Counted from the first letter of the stretch, positions 39,173 to 48,865 are shown. The stretch: DNA of 64,000 nt from Flavobacterium tagetis (GCF_016735615.1 NZ_JAERSF010000001.1:1426001-1490000), one strand, 5' to 3'. Numbers and translations: made by a program. Notes: generated by a model from the letters alone, not told the origin.

Positions 39173-39942
39173 TATTTTTTTGCTTTTAGTGGACTTTTTA
39201 ATCCTTTATATTCATCGAGATCGGCTTTAAGAGATCCTACGGCCAAATCTGCTTTAATTCTAATTGGAACTTTGTTTACATCGTCTGTTATCCAGAGCGT
39301 TAAACTTTCTTTTTCTTTAAACACTCTGCCTGTCTGTACTAATGGTTTGAAGACCATCGTAGAAACCGTTCCAAATTTAGTCGTAATATCTTGACGACCT
39401 ACATATTTTAACTTAAATTTTGTGATTTCATCATCAAAAAACATATCGATTGTAATGGCCTCGCCAGATTTAAGTTTGTCAATGTTTGGATGGTTTCTCA
39501 AATAGTAAAAAGCAGATACAATATCTTGTACATCTTCGGTTACGATAATTGTTTTTTCTGTTTTACGCTTGTAATCTTTTACTAAAACTCTATTTTCGTT
39601 TTGATTAAAAAAACCTTCTTGATTTTTGGTATAACCACCTTCGTCAATTTTTCTAACATAACGATATGGTTTTCCTGTTTCTTTGTCAAAATAACTTTCG
39701 TATAAATCTTCTACTTTAAAGAAAAATTTGGACATTCCGGTTGTGTAACCTTTTCCAACAGAGTGAAATACCTTTTTATTGTTGACTGTAGCATCTTTAA
39801 CTTCAAGAGTAGCATATCCGGCATTTACAATTCCGTAATGGATTCTAAATTTAAAGTATTCTCCAGTGTCGAAAGCGTCTTCTTTTTGAGGCGTGAACGA
39901 GAGTATTGTTAGTGCTAATATAATGAGGATGAGATTTTTCAT
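39172..39942 (-). CDS. DUF3108 exported protein
   Basis: ATG 39942 (MKNLILIILALTILSFTPQ) begins a signal peptide and is preferred over an upstream start; 256 residues. The mature part is a DUF3108 beta-rich domain with FKFRIHYGIVNAGYATLEV and later FFDDEITKFKLKYVGRQDITTKFG. Homologues are exported and of unknown function; some act in outer-membrane or polysaccharide contexts. Its stop overlaps the start of the tryptophan dioxygenase gene, an odd partnership repeated only by conservation. Confidence 0.85.
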   Translation of the reverse strand: MKNLILIILALTILSFTPQKEDAFDTGEYFKFRIHYGIVNAGYATLEVKDATVNNKKVFHSVGKGYTTGMSKFFFKVEDLYESYFDKETGKPYRYVRKIDEGGYTKNQEGFFNQNENRVLVKDYKRKTEKTIIVTEDVQDIVSAFYYLRNHPNIDKLKSGEAITIDMFFDDEITKFKLKYVGRQDITTKFGTVSTMVFKPLVQTGRVFKEKESLTLWITDDVNKVPIRIKADLAVGSLKADLDEYKGLKSPLKAKK

Positions 39943-40009
39943 AGTATAATCTTTACGTTTTATATAAAGGTAGACAAATGCAAATTCTATTCCAAATGTA
40001 CCAAAACAA

Positions 40010-40115
40010 AAAAACTCAGTCAAAGATGACTGAGTTTTTATGCTATTAACTAACCAAAAAACTATAAATTATGAAATTTATATCAATTCGGAAGGAAACC
40101 ACCCCTTCCTGATTT
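40010..40115 (-). ncRNA. candidate small RNA with promoter and terminator
   Basis: On the minus strand, a -7 box TATCTTTG (40122-40129) followed by CAC predicts a start near 40115. The transcript would carry stem CCTTCC/GGAAGG pairs (40104-40109 with 40090-40095), stem TATAAATT/AATTTATA (40063-40070 with 40075-40082) and a perfect 12-bp terminator stem AAAAACTCAGTC / GACTGAGTTTTT (40010-40021 and 40028-40039). That makes about 105 nt with three stacked hairpins and no reading frame of note on that strand. It occupies most of the gap between the DUF3108 and hppD genes. Rfam Flavo-1 and other Bacteroidota RNA motifs are candidate matches, not verified. Confidence 0.55.
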
Positions 40116-40238
40116 GCGGTGCAAAGATAGATAGAAAGTTCAAAAATAAAATAGCAAAAGTCAAGTTTAACATAACATTTGCAAAAAAAGCATCGTTTTT
40201 TGGTGAATTATGCGGTTTTCTATATGAAAATTAACATT

Positions 40239-41399
40239 TTATAGCGTTCCTCTCAATTCTTGCTCTCTTTCAATAGACTCAAAAAGGGCTTTAAAGTTAC
40301 CTGCGCCGAACCCTTTTGCACCCATTCTTTGAATAATTTCGAAGAAAAGCGTCGGTCTGTCTTGAACTGGCTTTGTAAAAATCTGTAATAAGTAACCATC
40401 TTCATCAGCATCCACCATGATTGCCAATTTTTCGATTTCATTTAAATCTTCTTTCATCATATCCATATGAACTCCTAATCTTTCAGGAATTGCTTGGTAA
40501 TAAGTATGAGGAGGAGCAGATAAAAATTCAACGCCACGTGCTCTAAGTTGCGATACAGTTTTGATAATATCATCTGTAGCAATGGCAATATGCTGAATTC
40601 CTGGCCCACCGTAGAAATCTAAATATTCTTCAATTTGTGATTTTTTCTTTCCTTCAGCTGGTTCGTTGATTGGGAATTTAATTCTTCCGTTTCCGTTAGA
40701 CATTACTTTACTCATCAAGGCAGAATATTCTGTTGTGATTTGTTTGTCATCAAAAGATAGGAAATTAACAAATCCCATAACTTCTTCGTAGAATTTTACC
40801 CAAGTATTCATTTCATTCCAGCCCACATTTCCAACCATGTGATCGATGTATTTTAATCCCGTTGGCTCTGGATTGTAATCCGATTTCCATTCTTTATAAC
40901 CTGGCAAGAAAACGCCATTATAATTTTTTCTTTCTACGAAAATATGAACCGTTTCTCCGTAAGTGTAAATTCCAGAACGAACTACCTGACCAAATTCATC
41001 TTCTTCAACTGTTGGTTCCATGAAAGAGCGAGCGCCACGTTTCATAGTTTCTTCATACGATTTTGTAGCATCTTCAACCCAAAGTGCTGCAACTTTTACT
41101 CCGTCTCCGTGTTTTTTCAAATGTTCGTTAATTGGAGAATCTGCTGTTAAAGGCGTTGTCAAAACAATTCTGATTTTATCTTGCTTCAAAACATAAGAAG
41201 CCCTATCTCTTACTCCAGTTTCTAATCCGGCATAAGCTAATGACTGATATCCGAATGCAGATTTATAATAATGTGCAGCTTGTTTAGCATTCCCCACATA
41301 AAATTCTACATAATCTGTTCCTAATAATGGAAGGAAATCTTGTGCTCCTTCAAATATTTTCTCTAATCCGTATTCTACTGATTTTACTTCTTTTGACAT
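40239..41399 (-). CDS. hppD: 4-hydroxyphenylpyruvate dioxygenase
   Basis: A 386-residue non-haem Fe dioxygenase converting 4-hydroxyphenylpyruvate to homogentisate in tyrosine degradation. Two VOC modules are visible: FLPLLGTDYVEFYVGNAKQAAHYY at the N-terminus and KYIDHMVGNVGWNEM for the catalytic half. Iron ligands are in IDHMVGNV, IQHIAIATDD and FFEIIQRMGAKGFGAGNF. It is upstream of the candidate small RNA and 170 nt downstream of hmgA, whose product consumes homogentisate. The gap contains an inverted repeat. Confidence 0.97.
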   Translation of the reverse strand: MSKEVKSVEYGLEKIFEGAQDFLPLLGTDYVEFYVGNAKQAAHYYKSAFGYQSLAYAGLETGVRDRASYVLKQDKIRIVLTTPLTADSPINEHLKKHGDGVKVAALWVEDATKSYEETMKRGARSFMEPTVEEDEFGQVVRSGIYTYGETVHIFVERKNYNGVFLPGYKEWKSDYNPEPTGLKYIDHMVGNVGWNEMNTWVKFYEEVMGFVNFLSFDDKQITTEYSALMSKVMSNGNGRIKFPINEPAEGKKKSQIEEYLDFYGGPGIQHIAIATDDIIKTVSQLRARGVEFLSAPPHTYYQAIPERLGVHMDMMKEDLNEIEKLAIMVDADEDGYLLQIFTKPVQDRPTLFFEIIQRMGAKGFGAGNFKALFESIEREQELRGTL

Positions 41400-41466
41400 A
41401 ATGTTTATTTGTTTAATCGGTTAATCGTTTAACTGATTTTTCCGAAATGTTGTGTTTAATTTTTTT

Positions 41467-41554
41467 TAACCGCAAAGTGCGCAAAGGCAATCGCAAGGTT
41501 CGCAAAGGTTTTTATAGCGATCTTTGCGCAAAATCCTTGCGAACTTTGCGGTTA
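41467..41554. repeat. CCGCAAAG inverted repeat between hppD and hmgA
   Basis: Outer arms TAACCGCAAAGT (41467-41478) and ACTTTGCGGTTA (41543-41554) are perfect; inner pairs GCGCAAAG/CTTTGCGC and CGCAAGG/CCTTGCG extend the structure. Another dispersed palindrome, 15 nt after the hmgA stop region. Confidence 0.7.
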
Positions 41555-41569
41555 GATCAAAAGTGAAAT

Positions 41570-42727
41570 TTATTCACACCACGATTTGTAGTATTGACCG
41601 TCGTCAAGTTCCATTGCTTCTTCAGTAACCATTAAAGGTCTAAAAGTATCCACCATAACGGCTAATTCCTGAGTTTCTTTGTGGCCAATACTGCGTTCCA
41701 TTGCGCCTGGCGCTGGACCATGCGGAATTCCTTTTGGATGTAAAGTGATATGACCTTGCTCAATATTATTACGGCTCATAAAATCACCATCTACATAATA
41801 TAGTACTTCGTCAGAATCTATATTGCTGTGGTTGTATGGCGCTGGAATAGCTTTTGGATGATAATCGTAAAGTCTTGGGCAGAATGAACAAACAACAAAA
41901 GTTGCTGTTTCAAAAGTTTGATGTACTGGTGGCGGTTGATGTACGCGCCCAGTTATAGGTTCGAAATTGTGAATTGAAAATCCGTATGGGAAATTGTAGC
42001 CGTCCCAGCCCACAACGTCAAACGGGTGTGTGGCGTAAACCACTTCGTGCATCATCCCTTCTTTTTTGATTTTAATTAAAAAATCACCTTTTTCGTCATG
42101 CGTTTCCAATTCGTTCGGCAAAATAAAATCACGTTCACAAAATGGAGAATGTTCTAAATGCTGGCCAGATTGGTTTTTATAACGTTTTGGAGTATAAAAA
42201 GGAGAATACGATTCTACGTAAAATAATCGATTGTCTTCTGTTTCGAAATCAATCTGATAAATAATACCGCGCGGAATAATTAGGTAATCGCCATATTCAA
42301 ATGGAATATTTCCTAACATGGTTCTTAATTTTCCTTTTCCTCTGTGAATAAAAAGCATTTCATCGGCATCGGCATTTTTATAGAAATAATTTCGAAGCGA
42401 TTCTTTTGGTGCAGCCAAACCAATAATGCAGTCTTTATTAACTAACATTGCTTTTCGGCTGTCCAGAAAATCATTTTCAGGTTTCAATTCAAAACCTTTA
42501 AAAAGCAGTGATTTTATATTTTTTCCGATTGCAATTTTAGGTTCAACCGAATAAGAGTTTAAAATTTCTTTAACCTGTGTTGGTCTGTGTACATGATATG
42601 ATAGCGACGAATGTCCATGAAAACCTTCGGTTCCAAACAATTGTTCGTAGTAAAAACCTCCGTTTGGTTTTTCAAATTGGGTGTGTCGCTTTTGAGGAAA
42701 ATCCCCAAGTTTATGATATAGTGGCAT
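41570..42727 (-). CDS. hmgA: homogentisate 1,2-dioxygenase
   Basis: A 385-residue homogentisate dioxygenase, the ring-opening step of tyrosine and phenylalanine catabolism. Motifs include GFHGHSSLSYHVHRPTQV, the cupin segment DEMLFIHRGKGKL and the iron-ligand stretch HPKGIPHGPAPGAMERSIG. Length and motifs fit the bacterial enzyme. With hppD downstream on the same strand it makes a two-step tyrosine degradation module. The 318-nt gap upstream (42728-43045) holds its leader. Confidence 0.96.
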   Translation of the reverse strand: MPLYHKLGDFPQKRHTQFEKPNGGFYYEQLFGTEGFHGHSSLSYHVHRPTQVKEILNSYSVEPKIAIGKNIKSLLFKGFELKPENDFLDSRKAMLVNKDCIIGLAAPKESLRNYFYKNADADEMLFIHRGKGKLRTMLGNIPFEYGDYLIIPRGIIYQIDFETEDNRLFYVESYSPFYTPKRYKNQSGQHLEHSPFCERDFILPNELETHDEKGDFLIKIKKEGMMHEVVYATHPFDVVGWDGYNFPYGFSIHNFEPITGRVHQPPPVHQTFETATFVVCSFCPRLYDYHPKAIPAPYNHSNIDSDEVLYYVDGDFMSRNNIEQGHITLHPKGIPHGPAPGAMERSIGHKETQELAVMVDTFRPLMVTEEAMELDDGQYYKSWCE

Positions 42728-43045
42728 GGCTTTTTCAATTAGATAATTAATAAATTAGATAATTCGAAAATTTGAATTGCAGAGATAAATAACCAGTTCA
42801 ATTTTACAATTGACTGATTATTTCAATTCGATAGAGCCATTACTCAGGATTTCTCTTGATGAGGAATTGAAGATACTCTAATAAACCTGTCCAATTTGTT
42901 TTCATTATAACAAATGTCGTAATTTTTTCGGAGTAAAAATAAAAATTATATTATTTATAACTATAAAATAACTTAATTTTTTTGATTTAATTTTTATGAA
43001 ATAAAAAAATAGGCAGAATTTATTGAAGTATTCTCTGTTATAATA
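42728..43045. other. 318-nt intergenic region upstream of hmgA
   Basis: AT-rich gap between hmgA (-) and the patatin gene (-). It must contain the hmgA promoter, but I found no TAnnTTTG with good spacing, only a TAAAATTG near 42801. No repeat, hairpin terminator or reading frame that I can support. Confidence 0.4.
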
Positions 43046-45316
43046 CTAAAATTGAAACCCGATACTAAACCAAGTAAAACTTTTTGACATTTCTGGAGAC
43101 CAAGATTGTTTTATCTCTATAGGACCAATGATAGTTTCTAAGCCGTAACCAACTGCGTATCCTGTATACTTCGGCATAGAAACCCAATCGACAGAAGAAA
43201 ATATATCATCTCCTAAATTGGCAAAATTAGCAGATACATTAATGTGATTTTTTTTGAAGATTTCGTAATCAATATTGATATCAGTTTTAATATAACTGTT
43301 GCCAGCAATACTTAGAAAATCATATCCGTAGAAATAATTGAAATTGTTTATTTTGTTGTAGCCATAACCTCCAAATATGAAATCAAAAAACGGAACGCTG
43401 TCGCTGCCAATATTAAATCCAGCATCGGCTCCAAATTTTATGGTTGCTTTTCTAAATAGCGGTCTAACAATTGCTACCTCGGCTTTTGCAATCGAAAATG
43501 GTTTAAATTGCTTCGTATAATCTGATGATGCCATATAGGTTTGCAAATCTGTAGAAAAATATAATCCGGAACTTGGGTAATATTTTTCATCTAACGAATC
43601 GTATTTCAAATAAGCAAAGGCACTAAAATAACTACTTTTTTCAATTATGTTATCTTCGTTGGTAAGTGTTGGCGAGCTAATTTTTAGGTACTTATATTCT
43701 AAACCTCCGCCCATCAAAAATTTCTGCACAAAAATAGTCTGGAAATAAGCCTGATTGGTTATATCCATAAAATCAACATTAATAAGGTTGACATTTGGAT
43801 TCTCTTTAAGAACGCCACTCAAACTAGTAGTTACATTTCGATTAAATTGATTTAATCTCGAGCGAAAACCAAAACTGATATTAAAACCATTTTCTACATA
43901 ATAATTAAAATCGTACCTGAAATTATCTCCAAGAATAATATCTAGAGATGTGACATCGTTTTTTAAAAATGTCTTTTTATGCGTAAGATTTAATAAAATT
44001 CCACTTTTGTAAAGGCCGTCGTAATGAAGTCCAAGTTTTAAATAGGTCTGCGTTGGATTTTCCTTTAAAACCAAATCAAGATCGTCTTTCTCTCCATTTG
44101 GCTGAAGACAATAGGAAATCGTGCTAAAGTTCTGTGTAGCATTCAAGTTGTTTATTCCGGTTTTAAGGCCATCGTAAGTGATCGTGCTTCCAGGTTTGAA
44201 ACGAAGTTTACCACGAATGTATTCTTTGGTGTAATTTTCTAATTTGTCTGTGTTTATGTTCTGAATATGAAGTGTATCTGTTTCTACTTTTAGTTTTGGT
44301 TTTTTATAAAAGTTGTTTTCATCCGTCAAAGATTTGATTTTTTCATAAACAGCAAAAGCGGCTTCTTCTCCTTTTCTAATGATTTCTTCTCCTCGATCAA
44401 ATGAAATAACACCAAAATCGCGAATATCTGGTCTAATGTAAACATCGGTATCTTTTACTTTGCTTTTCATTTTCTCAATAGACTGCAGATTTGTAATCTG
44501 AACCAAGATTCTAGTGGCATTTTTCAGATTTTTCCTTTTTAGCAAATCGTCTTGAACATCTACGCCAATAATAATATCTGCACCAAGATTACGGACTTCC
44601 TGTATTGGGTAGTTATTTACAACACCACCATCAACCAGAAGATTTCCGTCAATTTCTACTGGAGTAAATAGCGAAGGAAATGCTGCACTCGCCATCATGG
44701 CCTGAACGAGATTTCCTTTGTTTAATAAAACTTCTTCGCCTGTTTCAATATTGGTTCCAATACATAAAAAAGGAGTTGGCAGTTTGTTGAAATCACGAAC
44801 ATGACGCACGTTTCTAGTTAAACTGCTCAATAAATTATAATTGTACATTCCTTTTGAAAGAGCTTCAGGAATGCCAATTCTGAAATTACTAAATGGCAAA
44901 ACAATTGCATATAGTTCATCATTTTTTTTGCCATAAAAGTTTTTGGATGAACGCGGAATGTAATCGTTAATTAATTCGTCAAAATTGGTTTTTTTAAAAA
45001 TCGAATCAATTTGCGAAGCGTTGTAGCCAGAAGCATAAAGTCCGCCAATTACAGATCCCATGCTGGTTCCGCCAATGTAGTCAATTTTGATTCCGGCTTC
45101 TTCCAGAACTTTTAAAACTCCGATATGAGCAAAACCTTTGGCTCCGCCACCGCTTAAAACCAAACCAATTTTAGGTCTTTTCACGCTATCTTTTTTTATT
45201 TCCTGCGAAAAAGATTCTTGCGAAAACAAAAATGTCATCAATAAAACAAATGAGAATGCGTACGAATAAGCTCCTTTGAACCGAATTTGTGAAATGTACA
45301 GTTGGAATGAACGCAT
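43046..45316 (-). CDS. patatin-like phospholipase fused to outer-membrane barrel
   Basis: ATG 45316 (MRSFQLYISQI), 7 nt after the uvrC stop, is preferred over a start that overlaps uvrC; 756 residues. After a signal segment, the patatin hydrolase carries GGGAKGFAHIGVL, the nucleophile elbow GGTSMGS and the catalytic Asp in DGGVVNNYP. A POTRA-like stretch (about 330-430) and a 16-strand BamA-type barrel follow, ending with the aromatic FTWFSIGFQF. This is the PlpD/type Vd architecture: an outer-membrane barrel presents or releases a lipase. It follows uvrC on the same strand. Confidence 0.9.
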   Translation of the reverse strand: MRSFQLYISQIRFKGAYSYAFSFVLLMTFLFSQESFSQEIKKDSVKRPKIGLVLSGGGAKGFAHIGVLKVLEEAGIKIDYIGGTSMGSVIGGLYASGYNASQIDSIFKKTNFDELINDYIPRSSKNFYGKKNDELYAIVLPFSNFRIGIPEALSKGMYNYNLLSSLTRNVRHVRDFNKLPTPFLCIGTNIETGEEVLLNKGNLVQAMMASAAFPSLFTPVEIDGNLLVDGGVVNNYPIQEVRNLGADIIIGVDVQDDLLKRKNLKNATRILVQITNLQSIEKMKSKVKDTDVYIRPDIRDFGVISFDRGEEIIRKGEEAAFAVYEKIKSLTDENNFYKKPKLKVETDTLHIQNINTDKLENYTKEYIRGKLRFKPGSTITYDGLKTGINNLNATQNFSTISYCLQPNGEKDDLDLVLKENPTQTYLKLGLHYDGLYKSGILLNLTHKKTFLKNDVTSLDIILGDNFRYDFNYYVENGFNISFGFRSRLNQFNRNVTTSLSGVLKENPNVNLINVDFMDITNQAYFQTIFVQKFLMGGGLEYKYLKISSPTLTNEDNIIEKSSYFSAFAYLKYDSLDEKYYPSSGLYFSTDLQTYMASSDYTKQFKPFSIAKAEVAIVRPLFRKATIKFGADAGFNIGSDSVPFFDFIFGGYGYNKINNFNYFYGYDFLSIAGNSYIKTDINIDYEIFKKNHINVSANFANLGDDIFSSVDWVSMPKYTGYAVGYGLETIIGPIEIKQSWSPEMSKSFTWFSIGFQF

Positions 45317-45323
45317 AAAAACT

Positions 45324-47117
45324 TTAATTGGTTTTGTAAAAGTCGACAATTTTTTTGGCTTTAGAAACACCTACTACAGCTGAAATTTCTTTTTCTGTAG
45401 CCAATTTTAATCTTTTAACACTTTTAAAATGTTGTATTAATGTTGTCATGGTTTTTTCGCCAATTCCAGGAATGCTTTCAACGGAAGAATTAAGTGCCGA
45501 TTTACTGCGTTTATCTCTATGAAATGTGATTCCGAATCTGTGCGCTTCGTTTCTTAAGTGCTGAATCACTTTTAAAGTTTCTGATTTTTTGTCTAAATAT
45601 AACGGAATCGAATCGCCAGGATAGAAAAGTTCTTCCAAACGTTTTGCAATTCCGATAATAGCCACTTTTCCGCGTAAGCCTAAATCGTCGATACTTTTTA
45701 ATGCTGCCGAAAGCTGTCCTTTTCCACCATCAATAATAATCAATTGTGGTAGAGGTTCGTTTTCGTCTAATAATCTTTTGTAACGACGATACACAATTTC
45801 GGTCATCGAAGCAAAGTCATTCGGACCTTCAACGGTCTTAACATTAAAATGGCGGTAATCTTTTTTGCTCGGCTTTCCGTCTTTAAAAACCACACAAGCT
45901 GCAACCGGATTTGTTCCTTGAATGTTCGAGTTATCAAAACATTCTATATGTCTTGGTTCTGATGGAAGACGTAAATCTTTCTGCATCTGTGCCATAATTC
46001 GGTTTACGTGACGATCAGGATCAACAATTTGTAATTGTTTTAATTGTTCGATGCGATAGAATTTGGCATTTCGAATCGATAAATCCAGAATCTGCTTTTT
46101 GTCGCCAAGTTGCGGAACGGTTATTTTAATGTTTTCACCCAAATCCATTTCAAAAGGAACAATGATTTCTTTTGATAATAATTGAAAACGCTCGCGAAGT
46201 TCGACTATAGCTAGTTCTAACAATTCTTCATCACTTTCATCGAGCTTTTTCTTCATTTCTAAAGTATGAGAACGGATAATTGAACCGTGAGAAATTTGAA
46301 GGAAATTGACATACGCGGCACTTTCATCAGAAATAATGGAGAAAACATCAATATTGGTAATCTTCGGATTGATAATAGTAGATCTGGATTGATAATTTTC
46401 TAAAACTTCAATTTTTTCTTTTATTTTCTGCGCCTCCTCAAATTGTAAATTCTGGGCATAATTGTTCATTACTTTCTTAAAATCCTTCAAACTTTCTTTG
46501 AAGTTTCCTTTCAGGATTTCGCGAATTGCATTCACCTGTCTTTGGTATTCTTCCAGAGGTTCCAAACCTTCACATGGGCCTTTGCAGTTGCCAATATGAT
46601 ATTCCAGACAAACTTTAAATTTTCCTGAATTAATATTCGATTCGCTCAAGTCGTAATTACAAGTTCGAAGCGGGTACAACTCTTTAATTAAATCTAAAAT
46701 CGTATGTACTGTTTTGAAACTGGTGTAAGGACCAAAATATTCAGAACCATCCTTGATCATGTTTCGAGTTGAAAATATTCTCGAAAAAGGTTCTTTTTTA
46801 ATGCAGATCCAAGGATATGTTTTGTCATCGCGAAGCAAAACATTGTATCGTGGCTGAAGTGTTTTAATTAAATTATTTTCTAATAAAAGCGCATCGGTTT
46901 CGGTTGGAACTACGATGTGTTTTATGGTCACGATTTTTTTTACCAATACGTTGGTTTTGGCAGTATCGTGAATTTTATTGAAATAGGAGGAAACCCTTTT
47001 TTTTAAATTTTTAGCTTTTCCGACATACAAGATTTTCCCGTCTTTATCATAATATTGATAAACGCCTGGATTATCAGGCAACGTTAAAATTTGAAGATCT
47101 AAGGACGGTTTTTGCAT
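45324..47117 (-). CDS. uvrC: excinuclease ABC subunit C
   Basis: Makes the two incisions in nucleotide excision repair. The open frame reaches 47162, but ATG 47117 (MQKPSLDLQILTLPDNPGVYQYYD) fits the usual N-terminus; 597 residues. In order: GIY-YIG nuclease (YVGKAKNLKKRVSSYF), a Cys cluster (RTCNYD, KVCLEYHIGNCKGPCEG), UVR motif (NNYAQNLQFEEAQKIKEKI), the RNase-H-like nuclease (ECFDNSNIQGT) and a C-terminal helix-hairpin-helix (SIPGIGEKTMTTLIQHF). A -7-like TAAATTTG lies at 47200-47207. Confidence 0.97.
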   Translation of the reverse strand: MQKPSLDLQILTLPDNPGVYQYYDKDGKILYVGKAKNLKKRVSSYFNKIHDTAKTNVLVKKIVTIKHIVVPTETDALLLENNLIKTLQPRYNVLLRDDKTYPWICIKKEPFSRIFSTRNMIKDGSEYFGPYTSFKTVHTILDLIKELYPLRTCNYDLSESNINSGKFKVCLEYHIGNCKGPCEGLEPLEEYQRQVNAIREILKGNFKESLKDFKKVMNNYAQNLQFEEAQKIKEKIEVLENYQSRSTIINPKITNIDVFSIISDESAAYVNFLQISHGSIIRSHTLEMKKKLDESDEELLELAIVELRERFQLLSKEIIVPFEMDLGENIKITVPQLGDKKQILDLSIRNAKFYRIEQLKQLQIVDPDRHVNRIMAQMQKDLRLPSEPRHIECFDNSNIQGTNPVAACVVFKDGKPSKKDYRHFNVKTVEGPNDFASMTEIVYRRYKRLLDENEPLPQLIIIDGGKGQLSAALKSIDDLGLRGKVAIIGIAKRLEELFYPGDSIPLYLDKKSETLKVIQHLRNEAHRFGITFHRDKRSKSALNSSVESIPGIGEKTMTTLIQHFKSVKRLKLATEKEISAVVGVSKAKKIVDFYKTN

Positions 47118-47251
47118 TCTATTGTGTTTCTGAAGATGTTCGAGAAGCTTTTCAAAAACCATTCCGATTTCTAAAAGAAGCTTAACATTGAAATAGTTTC
47201 AAATTTACAAAATCAAAAGAATAATTTCTATATTTAGATTTTATAATTCAC

Positions 47252-48232
47252 ATGAAAAATAGTACTCCATTGGTTATTTTTGGCGAATCGATTTTGCCGG
47301 GAGAACACAGAACGATAAACGTCGAAATTGCTCGGCTTCATACTACAACAAAACTAAATATTCCTGTTATTGTTCGTCGCTCCAAGCACGAAGGACCAAC
47401 TGTTTTATTTTCTGCAGGAATACACGGAGACGAAATTAACGGTGTCGAAATTGTTCGTCAGATTATCAGTAAAAAAATCAACAGACCAGCACGCGGTACA
47501 ATAATTTGCATTCCGGTAATCAACATGTACGGGTTTGTGAATAAATCTCGCGAGTTTCCAGACGGACGTGATTTAAATCGTGTCTTCCCAGGAAGTAAAA
47601 AAGGTTCGCTTGCCAGTAGATTTGCGTATCATATTGTCGAAGAAATTCTGCCGATTTTAGATTATGCAGTCGATTTTCATGCTGGTGGAGCAAGCCGTTT
47701 TAATGCTCCGCAAATTAGAATTACCGAGAATAATACTGAGTTGAAAGTTTTAGCCGATATTTTTAATGCGCCATTTACGCTGTATTCTAAAAACATAAAT
47801 GGGTCTTTTAGAAAAACTTCTGAAAGTGCCAATGTGAAAATGCTTCTTTTTGAAGGCGGAAAATCATTAGACATCAATAACGAAATTGCAAACCAAGGTG
47901 TTTTGGGAACCAAACGTTTGCTTCATTATTTAGGAATGCTGGATTCTAAACAAATTATGGAACCCGCATTAACACCGTCAATTTACATTAAACAATCTGT
48001 TTGGCTTAGAGCAAAATGTTCAGGTTTGTTGCATGATTTTAATTTGGTTGGAAAATTTGTTACCAAAGGCACTATCTTGGCCATTATTACAGATCCGTTT
48101 GGGAAGTTTGAACAAAAAGTCAAAGCACCGCATGATGGTTATGTAATCAATGCCAATCATTCGCCAATTGTTTACGAAGGCGATGCTATTTATCATTTAT
48201 CTAAAACCCCAGACGATAATGCCGACGAGTAA
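47252..48232 (+). CDS. succinylglutamate desuccinylase/aspartoacylase-family Zn hydrolase
   Basis: A 326-residue M14-like zinc carboxypeptidase-type hydrolase. The Zn ligands are in GIHGDEINGVEI (His and Glu) and DFHAGGASR (second His). The AstE/AspA family cleaves N-acyl amino acids; bacterial members may act on other amides. The last 14 nt overlap the start of the 5-formyl-THF cyclo-ligase gene, so the two are co-transcribed and translationally coupled. The substrate is not known. Confidence 0.88.
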   Translation: MKNSTPLVIFGESILPGEHRTINVEIARLHTTTKLNIPVIVRRSKHEGPTVLFSAGIHGDEINGVEIVRQIISKKINRPARGTIICIPVINMYGFVNKSREFPDGRDLNRVFPGSKKGSLASRFAYHIVEEILPILDYAVDFHAGGASRFNAPQIRITENNTELKVLADIFNAPFTLYSKNINGSFRKTSESANVKMLLFEGGKSLDINNEIANQGVLGTKRLLHYLGMLDSKQIMEPALTPSIYIKQSVWLRAKCSGLLHDFNLVGKFVTKGTILAIITDPFGKFEQKVKAPHDGYVINANHSPIVYEGDAIYHLSKTPDDNADE

Positions 48233-48788
48233 AAAAGAACTTCGCATAGAATATAAAAATCTTCGTAAAGCACTTTCTTTTGATGAAATAGAAGAGAAAA
48301 GCCTCGCAATTGCAAATCAATTAATTCAAATGCCAATTTGGGATAAAACGTATTATCATGTTTTTCTCCCGATTGAAGAGCACAAAGAAGTGAATACCGA
48401 ATATATTCTGCATTTGCTTTCTGGAAAAGACAAAGAAATCCTGATTTCTAAAAGTGACTTTGAAACCAGAAAAATGACTCATTTTCTTTTAACAGATAAT
48501 ACTAAAATCAAAAAGAACGAATACAACATTCCTGAACCCGTTGACGGAATCGAAGTGCCTTCTTCTAAAGTCGAAGTTGTCTTTGTACCGCTTTTAGCTT
48601 TTGATATTTTTGGAAATCGAATTGGATACGGAAAAGGTTTTTATGATAAATTTCTTGCCGAATGCAAACCCGAAACCATCAAAATAGGACTTTCATTTTT
48701 TAAAGCCGTAAGCCAAATAGATGACGTTTTTGAATCCGATATTAAATTAGATTATTGCGTTACGCCAGAGAAGATTTATCAGTTTTAA
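48219..48788 (+). CDS. 5-formyltetrahydrofolate cyclo-ligase
   Basis: ATG 48219 (MPTSKKELRIEYKNLRKAL) is preferred; an earlier start would sit deep in the preceding gene. The protein has 189 residues. It converts 5-formyl-THF to 5,10-methenyl-THF with ATP. The ATP motif RIGYGKGFYDKFLA and VPLLAFDIFGN are present. It overlaps the upstream hydrolase gene by 14 nt, a coupling also seen in other Bacteroidota. A repeat hairpin follows. Confidence 0.93.
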   Translation: MPTSKKELRIEYKNLRKALSFDEIEEKSLAIANQLIQMPIWDKTYYHVFLPIEEHKEVNTEYILHLLSGKDKEILISKSDFETRKMTHFLLTDNTKIKKNEYNIPEPVDGIEVPSSKVEVVFVPLLAFDIFGNRIGYGKGFYDKFLAECKPETIKIGLSFFKAVSQIDDVFESDIKLDYCVTPEKIYQF

Positions 48789-48807
48789 TTTAACTGCAAA
48801 AAAATAA

Positions 48808-48865
48808 TGCCACAGATTAAAGGATTAAAAAAGATTAATCTATTTAATCATTTTAATCTGTGGCA
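48808..48865. repeat. GCCACAGATTAAA dispersed repeat, copy 1
   Basis: 14-bp arms TGCCACAGATTAAA (48808-48821) and TTTAATCTGTGGCA (48852-48865) flank AT-rich sequence containing further ATTAA repeats. A second copy with 18-bp arms is at 61729-61779. Confidence 0.8.

Noticed and set aside
40071-40112. 13-codon + strand frame beginning MKFISIRKE
   Set aside because: A possible leader peptide by its A-rich upstream sequence, but no + strand gene or promoter follows it; better explained by the minus-strand hairpins.
40040-40234. 64-codon + strand open frame between DUF3108 and hppD
   Set aside because: It lies over the minus-strand candidate small RNA, includes the terminator region, and has no protein-like pattern.
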